Below, in pieces: positions 28,924 to 37,935 of a stretch of 64,000 bases of DNA. Position 1 is the first letter of the stretch, and each line of letters begins with the position of its first letter. A program made the position numbers and the translations under genes. The notes beneath the pieces were generated by a model, which had not been told where the DNA came from, searched no databases, and saw nothing but the letters and a program-made list of their open reading frames with translations. Origin of the DNA: Bacteroidales bacterium (GTDB taxonomy: Bacteria > Bacteroidota > Bacteroidia > Bacteroidales > UBA1402); NCBI GenBank assembly GCA_021373135.1, contig JAJFTH010000006.1, positions 1-64,000 of the forward strand. The letters are read 5' to 3'.

Positions 28924-30378
28924 CTATACTATATATGTTGTAGAAGCAGTATCTCCACCTTTTCCGGTCCAGTTGGTATGAAAAAATTCACCGCGTGGCT
29001 TATCGACACGTTCGTAAGTGTGTGCACCAAAGTAATCGCGTTGAGCCTGCAAGAGGTTTGCCGGCAGACGTTCACTGCGAACCCCGTCAAAATAGCAAAG
29101 TGCCGTTGTCAGGGCAGGAACGGGTATACCGTAAGTCAAAGCAGCTGCACATACACGACGCCAACCAGCCTGGGCAGATTCTACTTTATTCTTGAAATAC
29201 GGATCAAGCAACAAGTTCTTCAGATCCGGATTCTTATCAAAAGCTTTCTTAATATCTGCGAGGAATACAGAACGGATGATGCAGCCTCCGCGCCACATCA
29301 GGGCAATACCTCCGTAATTCAAATTCCAGCCATATTCTTTGGCCGCTTCCATCATCAAATTATAGCCCTGAGCATAAGAAATGATCTTGGCTGCAAACAA
29401 AGCGTCTTTGAGGTCAGAAATCATTTGAGCCTTGTCGCCAGTGAATTTGGTTGTCGGGCCGCCAAGTATTTTGGAAGCTTCTACACGAAGGTCTTTTTGA
29501 GCAGACAAACAACGTGCAAAGACAGATTCTCCGATCAAGGTCAAAGGAATACCCAAATCAAGTGCAGCAACACCGGTCCATTTTCCTGTACCCTTTTGTC
29601 CGGCACAATCCAATATCTTTTCAACCAAGGGTTCTTTCTTTTCATCTTTATAGGCCAGAATATCACGGGTGATCTCAATCAGGTAGGAATCAAGGTCACC
29701 CTTATTCCATTCCTTGAATACCTCGTGCATTTCGTCGGCACTCAAACCCAATAGGTCTTTCAACACCTGATAAGCTTCACAGATGATCTGCATGTCACCA
29801 TACTCAATGCCATTGTGAACCATTTTTACGAAATGGCCTGCACCACCTTCGCCGACCCAGTCGCAGCACGGAGTACCATCTTCCACCTTCGCCGAAACTG
29901 CCTGGAAAATTTCTTTCACTGCCGGCCATGCTTTTGGTGAACCGCCAGGCATCAGCGAGGGCCCGTGCAGTGCACCTTCTTCACCTCCGGAAACACCTGT
30001 TCCGATATAGAGCAGACCTTTGCTTTCGACATACTTGGTACGACGGATTGTATCAGGAAAGTGTGAATTTCCACCATCAATGATAATATCACCCGGTTCC
30101 AAATGGGGTATGAGCTTTTCTATAAAGTCATCCACAGGTTGCCCGGCTTTCACCAGCATCATCACTTTACGGGGTCTTTCAAGTGATGCACAAAGTTCTT
30201 CTATCGAACGTGCACCAATAAATTTTTTACCGGCACCACGCCCGGCCATGAACTGATCGACACGAGACACAGTACGATTGAATACTGCCACCGTGAAGCC
30301 TTTACTTTCCATGTTCAAAACCAGATTTTCGCCCATTACAGCCAACCCGATCAATCCAATGTCTGCTAATTTTTTCAT
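28924..30378 (-). CDS. gnd: 6-phosphogluconate dehydrogenase (decarboxylating)
   Basis: A 484-residue enzyme oxidising 6-phosphogluconate to ribulose-5-phosphate and CO2. The N-terminal GLAVMGENLVLNMESKG is the cofactor-binding site. It also has GVSGGEEGALHGPSLMPGG and the catalytic HFVKMVHNGIEYGDMQ, with Lys and Glu. Length is that of the long dimeric form. No zwf or pgl is adjacent. It lies 73 bases after pdxB on the same strand and next to the sugar-acid genes. Confidence 0.97.
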   Translation of the reverse strand: MKKLADIGLIGLAVMGENLVLNMESKGFTVAVFNRTVSRVDQFMAGRGAGKKFIGARSIEELCASLERPRKVMMLVKAGQPVDDFIEKLIPHLEPGDIIIDGGNSHFPDTIRRTKYVESKGLLYIGTGVSGGEEGALHGPSLMPGGSPKAWPAVKEIFQAVSAKVEDGTPCCDWVGEGGAGHFVKMVHNGIEYGDMQIICEAYQVLKDLLGLSADEMHEVFKEWNKGDLDSYLIEITRDILAYKDEKKEPLVEKILDCAGQKGTGKWTGVAALDLGIPLTLIGESVFARCLSAQKDLRVEASKILGGPTTKFTGDKAQMISDLKDALFAAKIISYAQGYNLMMEAAKEYGWNLNYGGIALMWRGGCIIRSVFLADIKKAFDKNPDLKNLLLDPYFKNKVESAQAGWRRVCAAALTYGIPVPALTTALCYFDGVRSERLPANLLQAQRDYFGAHTYERVDKPRGEFFHTNWTGKGGDTASTTYIV

Positions 30379-30451
30379 CCGTGTTAATTTTGATTTTTTA
30401 AATATATTTATTTTAAAAATTTTGCGTTTAAAATGGATTTATAGAAAAGAA

Positions 30452-31582
30452 TCACAGCTCCTGCGCATTAAAACCGAGATTCCTGAGTTTTTCCAATGTG
30501 GTTTTTTCCATATTTTTTGTAATTACCGTATACACAGGATATTCCCTTCTTACCGGGTAATCTCCACGAAGCTTCTCAAACAATTCGGGATTCTTTCGGA
30601 ATGCGGCGTCATCTCTCCTGATGTCAAAAGTGGCCAATATTGCTTTGGATAATATTTCTTCTTCAGACAAATTCTTGCCATCCAACTCTATCAGAGTTTG
30701 AGCGGGAAGATCCACATTCCGGGCCTGCCAGTCATTGATGCCCAAGTTAAAGAAACGGCTGACAGCCTGAATACTCATACTCGTCCCGTTGGCTTTCCCA
30801 TCTTTGGAATAGCCTGCCACATGCGGCGTCGCTAAATCAACCATCCCGAGAAGTTCCCTATCAATGTTCGGTTCGTTTTCCCAGCAGTCAATCAACATTC
30901 CGGACACCCGGCTTTTCTTTAAGGCTTCTTTTGCTGCATTTGTGTCAAAGATTTCACCCCTGCATGAATTGAACACGATGGGCTTGCGCTTCACGTTCTC
31001 AAAGAAATGTAAATCAGCCAAATGGAAAGTTGCATCTTCGCCCTGCAAGTTCAAAGGCACATGGAAGGTGATGATATCCGACTTTACCATAATCTCCTCA
31101 AAACTGCAGAATTTTTCAGACCCTTCCTGTCTGGCACGGGGAGGATCATTCAACAATACATTCATTCCGAAGAGTTCACATACACGAGCCACTTTTGAGC
31201 CGACCTGTCCGACTCCAACTATACCTATTGTTTTTCCTTTTAAAGAAAAGCCTTTCTTTTCGGCAAGGACAAAAAGAGCGGAAGCAATGTATTGTTCCAC
31301 CGATTTGGAATTACAACCCGGAGCATTGGTCCACTTGATTCCTGCTGCGTCGCAATAGGCAGTATCTATATGATCGAAACCGATAGTTGCCGTGGCAATG
31401 AACTTTACAGATGAACCGGACAACAACTGTTCATTGCAAATGGTGCGGGTACGAGTGATTATGGCATCCGCATTTCTGACAACTTCCGGTGTCGTTTGGG
31501 GGCCTGAAAGATAGACCACTTCACCGAAGGGTTCCAGAGCTCCCTTGATATAAGGTATTTTATCGTCAATAATAAATTTCAT
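30452..31582 (-). CDS. pdxB: erythronate-4-phosphate dehydrogenase
   Basis: A 376-residue D-isomer 2-hydroxyacid dehydrogenase. The N terminus FIIDDKIPYIKGALEPFGEV and IATATIGFDHIDTAYC are PdxB-specific. The NAD loop is GIVGVGQVGSKVARVC, and the catalytic His lies in TPHVAGYSKDGKANG. The C-terminal PdxB dimerisation domain is present. The step is the second of the DXP-dependent pyridoxal-phosphate pathway. The gene has the same 89-bp leader as the UxuB-like gene, which is unexpected for a vitamin gene. Confidence 0.93.
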   Translation of the reverse strand: MKFIIDDKIPYIKGALEPFGEVVYLSGPQTTPEVVRNADAIITRTRTICNEQLLSGSSVKFIATATIGFDHIDTAYCDAAGIKWTNAPGCNSKSVEQYIASALFVLAEKKGFSLKGKTIGIVGVGQVGSKVARVCELFGMNVLLNDPPRARQEGSEKFCSFEEIMVKSDIITFHVPLNLQGEDATFHLADLHFFENVKRKPIVFNSCRGEIFDTNAAKEALKKSRVSGMLIDCWENEPNIDRELLGMVDLATPHVAGYSKDGKANGTSMSIQAVSRFFNLGINDWQARNVDLPAQTLIELDGKNLSEEEILSKAILATFDIRRDDAAFRKNPELFEKLRGDYPVRREYPVYTVITKNMEKTTLEKLRNLGFNAQEL

Positions 31583-31585
31583 CTC

Positions 31586-31674
31586 ATAATCATTTTTTCG
31601 TCTAAGGACCTATAGAACTCGCATGTCCGTTTTATCATAAACCCGGAAGTTTTTACAAACATGCTCGTTTCATA
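31586..31674 (-). repeat. conserved leader, copy A (upstream of pdxB)
   Basis: An 89-bp block ending 4 bases before the pdxB start, ungapped and about 80/89 identical to 35278-35366. As minus-strand RNA it can form a short hairpin around the loop GUUUAUGAUAAAA; one stem pair changes A-U to G-C between the copies, while the outer pair is lost in this copy. The in-frame mini-ORF of copy B is broken here by a stop, so conservation is not at the protein level. Confidence 0.8.
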
Positions 31675-31786
31675 GGTACATTTCTTAAGCCGTAAACGAG
31701 AGTTGTCCATATTCCATCCGTGGATCACCCAACCTACTTTAAATGTTTTCCTATAAAAAAGTCCGCTGCTATGTATAGTCAAATAA

Positions 31787-33076
31787 CTAATAATTAAACC
31801 GATCCTTAAATGCCCACAACCCCAAAGCGGGATTTGAAATATAATAAATTGCTTCTCCATCGGGCATCGTATTATAGCCATCACGCAATTCGGACAAATG
31901 GTATTTGAGTGAAATCTCGTCGATATCCGCATATTTGAATCCTACACTTTCAATCTCTGCTCTGCTTAGATTCTCTTTTCCTTTTCCGGGACAATAGGTA
32001 ATGCCGAAACGTCCTTCGGATGAGCCATGAATCAGATGGGCAGCCGCACCCAGATTCTTTTGCAATTCCTCATTTTCAGCGCAAGCTTTCAAGGTGGCAG
32101 GTGTTCCGAAATAGCCGTACTTACGGATCAAACGGTCTATTTCCTGATCTTCACCAAATTCTTTCAGTGCAGGAGCAATGACGATTAATTCCCCTCCATC
32201 ATCGATGGCCATACGGGTACGATAAATCGATTTGTTACCAAGCCAGGTACTTTTGAACTCAGACGGATCAAGATAAACCACCACTTTTTTCAGAGGTTTA
32301 TCAAGCATGTCAAAGTTTACCTGGAGAGCTAATTTTGCGGCTTTATCAAAAACTTCAAAATCATCTCCGATAAACAGACCGCGCGTCTTAATCCTACCAT
32401 CGGCCTTATCCTGACCGACTACCGTCTGTACATAAACGATGGGCAGATGATTCGTAAAATGCTCAGAAGCATAATTGAACACCCTGCGGACAGGGGTATC
32501 CGCATGTCCCATCATTTTTTCCATCCCGTAAGCCGCTCCAATAAAATGACTTTTATTGATACCTTCCGAGCCACCGGTTCCGACAAAAATATTCTTGTTG
32601 TAATTTGCCATTCCGACCACTTCGTGAGGTACGACCTGTCCTATCGACAAAATCAGGTCAAAATTTCCTTCCAACAGCAATTTGTTGACCTGGGCAGGCC
32701 ACGGATATTCAACGGCACCACCGGATACCTTTTTTACAAATTCTGCCGGAACGATACCCATTGTCACTACATCGTTGCGCCAATCGTGTACACGGATCAA
32801 GGACGCCGGCAATGAACCAAACATTTGCGCAATCTGTTGGTCTGTCATTGGTGAGTGAGTCCCGAGTGCAGGCAATACATCCGTGAGTTTGTCCCCGAAA
32901 TATTGCCAGGTCATCTCAGTCAATTCTCCGGCACGACTCGGCAAACGGGTATAATCCGGAGGAATGGCCAATACTTTTTTTCTGGCACCCATTTTTTCAA
33001 ATGCTGCATAAAGGCCTCTCTTGAGGTCGTCAGCACTTAAATCATGGTCTTTGGAACCTATCTCATCATATAACAT
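31787..33076 (-). CDS. LarA-family nickel-dependent hydroxyacid racemase/epimerase homologue
   Basis: A 429-residue protein of the LarA (DUF2088) family, which racemises 2-hydroxy acids with the nickel-pincer cofactor. Motifs: PPDYTRLPSR (39-48), ALGTHSPMT with His74 and GQVVPHEVVGMANYNKN with His151 and Lys161, equivalent to the catalytic His pair and the cofactor-linked Lys of LarA. LarA homologues include a gluconate/mannonate 2-epimerase (GntE). With a UxuB-like SDR and a sugar-acid kinase next door, a C6 aldonate is the likely substrate. The cofactor genes larB, larC and larE are not in the window. It follows the kinase by 21 bases. Confidence 0.8.
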   Translation of the reverse strand: MLYDEIGSKDHDLSADDLKRGLYAAFEKMGARKKVLAIPPDYTRLPSRAGELTEMTWQYFGDKLTDVLPALGTHSPMTDQQIAQMFGSLPASLIRVHDWRNDVVTMGIVPAEFVKKVSGGAVEYPWPAQVNKLLLEGNFDLILSIGQVVPHEVVGMANYNKNIFVGTGGSEGINKSHFIGAAYGMEKMMGHADTPVRRVFNYASEHFTNHLPIVYVQTVVGQDKADGRIKTRGLFIGDDFEVFDKAAKLALQVNFDMLDKPLKKVVVYLDPSEFKSTWLGNKSIYRTRMAIDDGGELIVIAPALKEFGEDQEIDRLIRKYGYFGTPATLKACAENEELQKNLGAAAHLIHGSSEGRFGITYCPGKGKENLSRAEIESVGFKYADIDEISLKYHLSELRDGYNTMPDGEAIYYISNPALGLWAFKDRFNY

Positions 33077-33097
33077 TTCTGCTTCCTGTTTTTTGAA

Positions 33098-34177
33098 TTA
33101 TCTTTTTACACGGGCATTCCCTTTCCAAATGCTCCATACCATATCTTCATCCGCAGGCTGAGCATAATCAGTCAGGAAAGTGGTAGCCAAAGCTCCTGTA
33201 GCCCAGCCGAATTGCGGCCATTTTGCAGGTTCCCATCCTTTCAGGATACCATAAAGTAAACCACCTACAAAGCCGTCGCCTCCGCCAATACGGTCAAGGA
33301 CTGTGATTTTGCGAGGTTCGATGACCTGCCAATCGTTACCTTCGAGCATGATGGCACCCCAAAGGTGTTCATTGGCACTGATCACCTGACGTAAGGTTGT
33401 TGCGTATACTGAGGTATAAGGGAATGCTTTTTTGACACGGCCGATCATACCTTTGAATCCGTCGATTTGTGCTTCAATGCCTTTACCACCTGCTTCAGGG
33501 CCTTCAATGCCCAAACAAAGCTGGAAATCTTCCTCGTTTCCGATCAGAATATCAGACACAGAAGCTATTTCGGTAAAATTCTTTCTTAATACTGCATCAC
33601 GACCTTTCCAAAAAGACGCCCGGTAATTCAGGTCGAAAGAAATGCGTGTCCCGTACTTCTTGGCAGCACGGGCAATCTCAAGGCAGAAAGTAGTGGTTTC
33701 GGGTGACAGAGCTGCAACCAAACCGGAGAGGTGTACAATTTGAACGCCTTCTTGACCAAAAATACGTTCCAAATCAAAATCTTTCACATTGAGCGTGCGT
33801 CCAACTTCTCCTGCGCGGTCGTTCTGAACACATGGCCCTCTTGAACCATATCCACTATCGGCAATATTGAACTGGTGACGATATCCCCAAGGATCACCCT
33901 GAGGAACTTCGGGCCCTTCATAATCCATGTGCCGACTTCTCAAATTACTTTTTATGAATGCAGCAATCGGGCTGTCCTTTACAAAAGTGGTAAGAACTTT
34001 TACCGGAAGGCCGAGGTAAGAAGCAATGCTGGCGACATTGGTTTCAGCACTTGTTGCCTGCATTTCAAACAAGTTGCTGCTATAGACAGGTTGTCCGTTT
34101 AATGGAGTGATGCGAACACCCATACTGGTTGCAACCAACAAGGAGTATTTACAATCTTTTTTTAATTCGAGGCTCAT
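33098..34177 (-). CDS. PfkB-family sugar (acid) kinase, KdgK-like
   Basis: A 359-residue ribokinase-fold kinase. It has FDLNYRASFW in the middle and the catalytic anion hole GGGDGFVGGLLYG near the C terminus, with the base Asp in GGGD. The start at 34177 (MSLELKKDCKYS) drops a hydrophobic 26-residue extension that lacks family support. 2-Keto-3-deoxygluconate kinase is the commonest assignment for such neighbours, but no mannonate dehydratase (uxuA) is seen here, so the substrate is open. Confidence 0.8.
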   Translation of the reverse strand: MSLELKKDCKYSLLVATSMGVRITPLNGQPVYSSNLFEMQATSAETNVASIASYLGLPVKVLTTFVKDSPIAAFIKSNLRSRHMDYEGPEVPQGDPWGYRHQFNIADSGYGSRGPCVQNDRAGEVGRTLNVKDFDLERIFGQEGVQIVHLSGLVAALSPETTTFCLEIARAAKKYGTRISFDLNYRASFWKGRDAVLRKNFTEIASVSDILIGNEEDFQLCLGIEGPEAGGKGIEAQIDGFKGMIGRVKKAFPYTSVYATTLRQVISANEHLWGAIMLEGNDWQVIEPRKITVLDRIGGGDGFVGGLLYGILKGWEPAKWPQFGWATGALATTFLTDYAQPADEDMVWSIWKGNARVKR

Positions 34178-34383
34178 TGATCTTATGTATAAAATGATAG
34201 TTTGTATAAAGGCTATAATCAAAATGTCATCTATTGAAAAACCCAATATAAACAAATATCCTTATATAGAAATTCAACACAAAATCCGGTTCAATCTTCC
34301 AAAAATAAACTTCAAAAAAGTTCCGATATTTATAAGTCTATATTTGATGCAAAAATAATCAATTTTCCGTACAATAAAACATA

Positions 34384-34415
34384 AAAAAAAGTCCGATCAA
34401 ATTGAATCAGACTTT
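34384..34415 (-). terminator. terminator of the UxuB-like gene
   Basis: Arms AAGTCCGAT (34389-34397) and ATCAGACTT (34406-34414) form a stem with one mismatch. On the minus strand it is followed by eight T. It separates the SDR transcript from the kinase gene. Confidence 0.75.
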
Positions 34416-34455
34416 AATTTATGGTTAGATTTTATTTTCACAAAACCAATTCGGA

Positions 34456-35274
34456 CTATACTCCACTGAAAGCATTAAACCCTCCATCGACAATGGTTGT
34501 TGTACCGGTCACAAATCTGGAAGCATCACTTGCTAGATAGATGAGAGCACCTTGCAAATCATCAGGTTCACCCATACGTCCCTGAGGTGTGCCTTGAATG
34601 ATCAGTTTACCGCGGGGAGTAAGACTTCCATCTTCTTTATTTGTAAGCAGGAACCTATTTTGGTCTGTCAGGAAGAAACCCGGTTCAAGTGCATTGACAC
34701 GCAAATCTTTACCATATTTCTGGCCAAATTCGACAGCCAGGTATTCGGTCAGGTTCTTGATCGCTGCTTTGGCTGAGGAATATCCCATCACACGGGTCAA
34801 CGGATGTTCTGCTGAAGCCGAACAGATGTTGATGATATTTCCGTGACCTTGTTTCACCATCTCTTCTGCAAAAACATAGATGGGATATAAGGTACCAAAG
34901 TAATTCAGTTCAATGACAGACTTCATGGCGTTCATATCCACATCAAAAAGACTTTGATCGGGTTGAATACAAGCACCTGGCATATTTCCGCCAGCTGCAT
35001 TGACCAAGATGTCAATATGACCATACTTTGCAAGGACTTCGGCTTTCACTTGCTTCAATTGTTCCATGTTTAAAACATCGGTAACGAAAAAAGTAGCGTC
35101 TCCACCATTGGCACGGATACCAGCGGCTATGGGTTCGCCACTTTCTTTTTTACGGCCAAGGATTGCAACTTTTGCACCTTTATCACAAAGTGCAGCACAG
35201 AATGAACGGCCAAGAATACCGTTTCCTCCGGTAACAACGGCCACTTTTCCTGTCAGGTCAAATAAATCTTTCAT
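34456..35274 (-). CDS. SDR oxidoreductase, UxuB-like (D-mannonate/fructuronate)
   Basis: A 272-residue classical SDR with TGGNGILGRSFC for NAD(P) binding, VNAAGGN and the catalytic YSSAK. The opening FDLTGKVAVVTGGNGILG and the length match SDR-type D-mannonate oxidoreductases (B. subtilis UxuB type), which interconvert fructuronate and mannonate. The start at 35274 is chosen over an ATG at 35322, because that extension is made of the leader sequence whose other copy cannot be translated through. Confidence 0.8.
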   Translation of the reverse strand: MKDLFDLTGKVAVVTGGNGILGRSFCAALCDKGAKVAILGRKKESGEPIAAGIRANGGDATFFVTDVLNMEQLKQVKAEVLAKYGHIDILVNAAGGNMPGACIQPDQSLFDVDMNAMKSVIELNYFGTLYPIYVFAEEMVKQGHGNIINICSASAEHPLTRVMGYSSAKAAIKNLTEYLAVEFGQKYGKDLRVNALEPGFFLTDQNRFLLTNKEDGSLTPRGKLIIQGTPQGRMGEPDDLQGALIYLASDASRFVTGTTTIVDGGFNAFSGV

Positions 35275-35277
35275 ACG

Positions 35278-35366
35278 ATAATCATTTTTTCGTTTAAGGT
35301 CATATGGAACTCGCATGTCCATTTTATCATAAACTTGGACGTTTTTACAAACATACTCGTTTCATA
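35278..35366 (-). repeat. conserved leader, copy B (upstream of the UxuB-like gene)
   Basis: An 89-bp block ending 3 bases before the SDR start, about 80/89 identical to copy A at 31586-31674. As RNA it forms GUCCA/UGGAC around a loop containing GUUUAUGAUAAAA. A weak -7-like TATCTTTA lies further upstream at about 35409-35416 on the minus strand, so the block would be in the 5' untranslated leader. Confidence 0.8.
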
Positions 35367-35435
35367 ATACTATAAATTATTTTAAGTAAATTGAATCTTT
35401 TGACGAGTAAAGATATAAATTATTCTTTAATGACC

Positions 35436-37700
35436 TCAACGCTTTCTATTTTTTTGCCTGGAATAAGACTTGGAACGCGTTCCTGAATAGGTCCCCTTCT
35501 TTTTATAATCAAAGACATTTTCGTTACGGACGCTCTGCTCCTTGATGGGTGCTTTACCGTTTTCATCTGTTTCCAAGTCTGTAGCTAACGCAAAATCGAG
35601 CTGTTTACGCTCTAAATTGGCCCTGGCCACCTGAATCCGGATGGGGTCTCCCAATCGGTAGAATTTATGGTTCCTACGTCCGGTCAAACAGTAGCTTTTT
35701 TCGTCAAATTCATAATAATCATCGTCCAAATCACGGATTGGAACCATACCCTCGCATTTATTCTCATTGATTTCAACATACAAGCCCCACTCCGTCACAC
35801 CGGAAATGACGCCGTCAAATACCATGCCCAAACGCTCAGACATAAATTCAACTTGTTTATATTTTACGGATGCACGTTCAGCCTGAGAAGCAAGCAGTTC
35901 CATTTCGGAACTGTGTCTGCAGAGTTCTTCCCATTTTTCGACAGATACGCTTCTGCCCCCCGCCAGATAGCGTTCAAGCAAACGATGCACCATCATGTCC
36001 GGATAGCGTCTGATAGGTGAAGTGAAATGGGTATAAAAATCAAATGCCAAACCATAATGGCCTATATTCGTGGTTGAATAAACGGCTTTGGCCATAGCAC
36101 GGATAGCTACCGTCTCAATCAGATTTTCTTCCCGTTTTCCCTGTACCTCATCCAACAAACCATTGATAGATTTGGAAACATCTGATTTAGTACCGTTGGT
36201 CTTTAATTTATAGCCAAAACGCCTGATGAAATCGGCAAAATTTTCCATTTTTTCTATATCCGGCGAATCGTGGATACGATATACAAAAGTCTTGGCAGGC
36301 TTGGACTTTCCGACAAATTCAGCCACTGTCCTATTGGCAAGAAGCATAAACTCCTCAATCATCTTATTGGAATCCTTGGCTTCCTTGAAGTAAACGCTAA
36401 GCGGTTTCCCCTTTTCATCAATATTAAACTTCACTTCCCATCGGTCAAAATTGATGGCACCTGCTGCAAACCTTTTTCCCCTGAGTATTTTGGCCAAACG
36501 GTCCAATGTCCGTATTTCTTCCTCGCAATCACCATTATTCCCTTCAATGATGGCTTGCGCCTCTTCATAGGTAAAGCGTCTGTTTGACTTGATCATCGTT
36601 CTACAAATGCGGTGATTCTTCACTACGGCATGATCATCCATTTCGAAAACACAGGAAAAACACAATTTTTCTTCATCAGGTCTTAAGGAACATATCTGGT
36701 TACAAAGGCGTTCAGGCAACATGGGAACGGTTCTATCCACAAGATAGACAGAAGTGGCGCGATTTTCTGCTTCCCTGTCAATCAGTGTCCCTGGTTTTAC
36801 ATAATGCGTCACGTCCGCGATGTGCACACCAACTTCCCAATTTCCATTCGGCAACTTCTGTACGGATAAGGCGTCATCAAAGTCTTTTGCATCATAGGGA
36901 TCGACGGTGAAAGTGGTCACTTTCCTGAAATCTTCGCGCTTTTCCATATCCTCTGAAGAAATGACATCCGGAATTTGCCCGGCCGCTTTCTCCATCTCTT
37001 CAGGATAGGTGTACGGCAAGCCATATTCAGCCATGATGGCATTCATTTCGGTGTTATTGTCTCCCACATCTCCAAGCACATCAATCACTTCTCCGATGGG
37101 ATTTTTGGCACGATCAGGCCATTCAATGATCCGTACGACCACTTTTTGGCCGGACTTGCCTCCTTTGATCTTATCCTTTGGAATAAAAATATCGTTGGCC
37201 AGTTTTTTACTATCCGTAATCAAAAAGGCATATGATTTTTCAACATCAAGAACACCGACAAAAGTGTTTTCTGCATGTTCCAACACCGCAATCACTTCTC
37301 CTTCCGGTTCACTGAAAGCCTTTTTCGCAGAATGCATCACCCGCACCCTGTCTCCATCCATAGCATGAGCCGAATTCCTTTCAGCAATGAATATGGGATC
37401 GCCTCCATCGTCAGGCAGCAGATAGTTTTTTCCATTATGGCTACGCTTAATGAGGCCTTCCACATATAGTCCACGCTCGTTGAACTTATATTTTCCGGTG
37501 GAAATCTCAATCAGATAATTCTGAAGACAGAGTTCTGCCAAACATTCGGCAACCATGGTTTTCAAAGCCTGCTTTGTCAAACCCAATGCATTTGACACCT
37601 GCTGATAATTGAAAGCCCTTGTGGTATCTTCCTGAAAGAATTTCATGATTTCAGCAATCAGTTCTTTCTTTTTTATGCGACCAGAATGTGTTTTTTCCAT
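35436..37700 (-). CDS. rnr: ribonuclease R
   Basis: A 754-residue RNase II/R exonuclease degrading structured RNA 3' to 5'. An N-terminal winged-helix region is followed by cold-shock domains, the RNB catalytic domain with TFTVDPYDAKDFDDAL (metal-binding aspartates), and a C-terminal S1 domain (FDGVISGVTEWGLYVE). The basic Ser/Arg/Lys tail is typical. Confidence 0.96.
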   Translation of the reverse strand: MEKTHSGRIKKKELIAEIMKFFQEDTTRAFNYQQVSNALGLTKQALKTMVAECLAELCLQNYLIEISTGKYKFNERGLYVEGLIKRSHNGKNYLLPDDGGDPIFIAERNSAHAMDGDRVRVMHSAKKAFSEPEGEVIAVLEHAENTFVGVLDVEKSYAFLITDSKKLANDIFIPKDKIKGGKSGQKVVVRIIEWPDRAKNPIGEVIDVLGDVGDNNTEMNAIMAEYGLPYTYPEEMEKAAGQIPDVISSEDMEKREDFRKVTTFTVDPYDAKDFDDALSVQKLPNGNWEVGVHIADVTHYVKPGTLIDREAENRATSVYLVDRTVPMLPERLCNQICSLRPDEEKLCFSCVFEMDDHAVVKNHRICRTMIKSNRRFTYEEAQAIIEGNNGDCEEEIRTLDRLAKILRGKRFAAGAINFDRWEVKFNIDEKGKPLSVYFKEAKDSNKMIEEFMLLANRTVAEFVGKSKPAKTFVYRIHDSPDIEKMENFADFIRRFGYKLKTNGTKSDVSKSINGLLDEVQGKREENLIETVAIRAMAKAVYSTTNIGHYGLAFDFYTHFTSPIRRYPDMMVHRLLERYLAGGRSVSVEKWEELCRHSSEMELLASQAERASVKYKQVEFMSERLGMVFDGVISGVTEWGLYVEINENKCEGMVPIRDLDDDYYEFDEKSYCLTGRRNHKFYRLGDPIRIQVARANLERKQLDFALATDLETDENGKAPIKEQSVRNENVFDYKKKGTYSGTRSKSYSRQKNRKR

Positions 37701-37724
37701 AATCAGTTAAATTTTCAAACACTT

Positions 37725-37732
37725 CAAAGATA
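37725..37732 (-). promoter_or_regulatory. -7 box of rnr
   Basis: Minus-strand TATCTTTG, matching TAnnTTTG, 25 bases before the rnr start. Confidence 0.55.
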
Positions 37733-37935
37733 TGTAAATAATCATTCATTCGTTACCCAACGCCAATGAAAATATTCCAAGAGCTTTTTTTTCGAAAAAG
37801 CATTATATTTACTGCAGGTTTTCAATATGTTTCAGTTCCGTAGACAATCACCTTGCACGTAGGATCGAGGGAATCCTGTTTGTAAAAGCAATCAGGATAT
37901 TTTGCTTTTGATGATTTTTAATTAAACAGAATCAA

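Noticed and set aside
28978..29754. 258-codon plus-strand ORF
   Set aside because: Antisense shadow of gnd, which is complete and has all catalytic motifs.
31579..31932. 117-codon minus-strand ORF covering leader copy A
   Set aside because: It lies partly inside the LarA homologue in another frame and partly over the leader; copy B does not preserve the frame.
35275..35322. N-terminal 16-codon extension of the UxuB-like protein
   Set aside because: The extension is the leader repeat; in copy A the equivalent frame hits a stop, so the start at 35274 is preferred.
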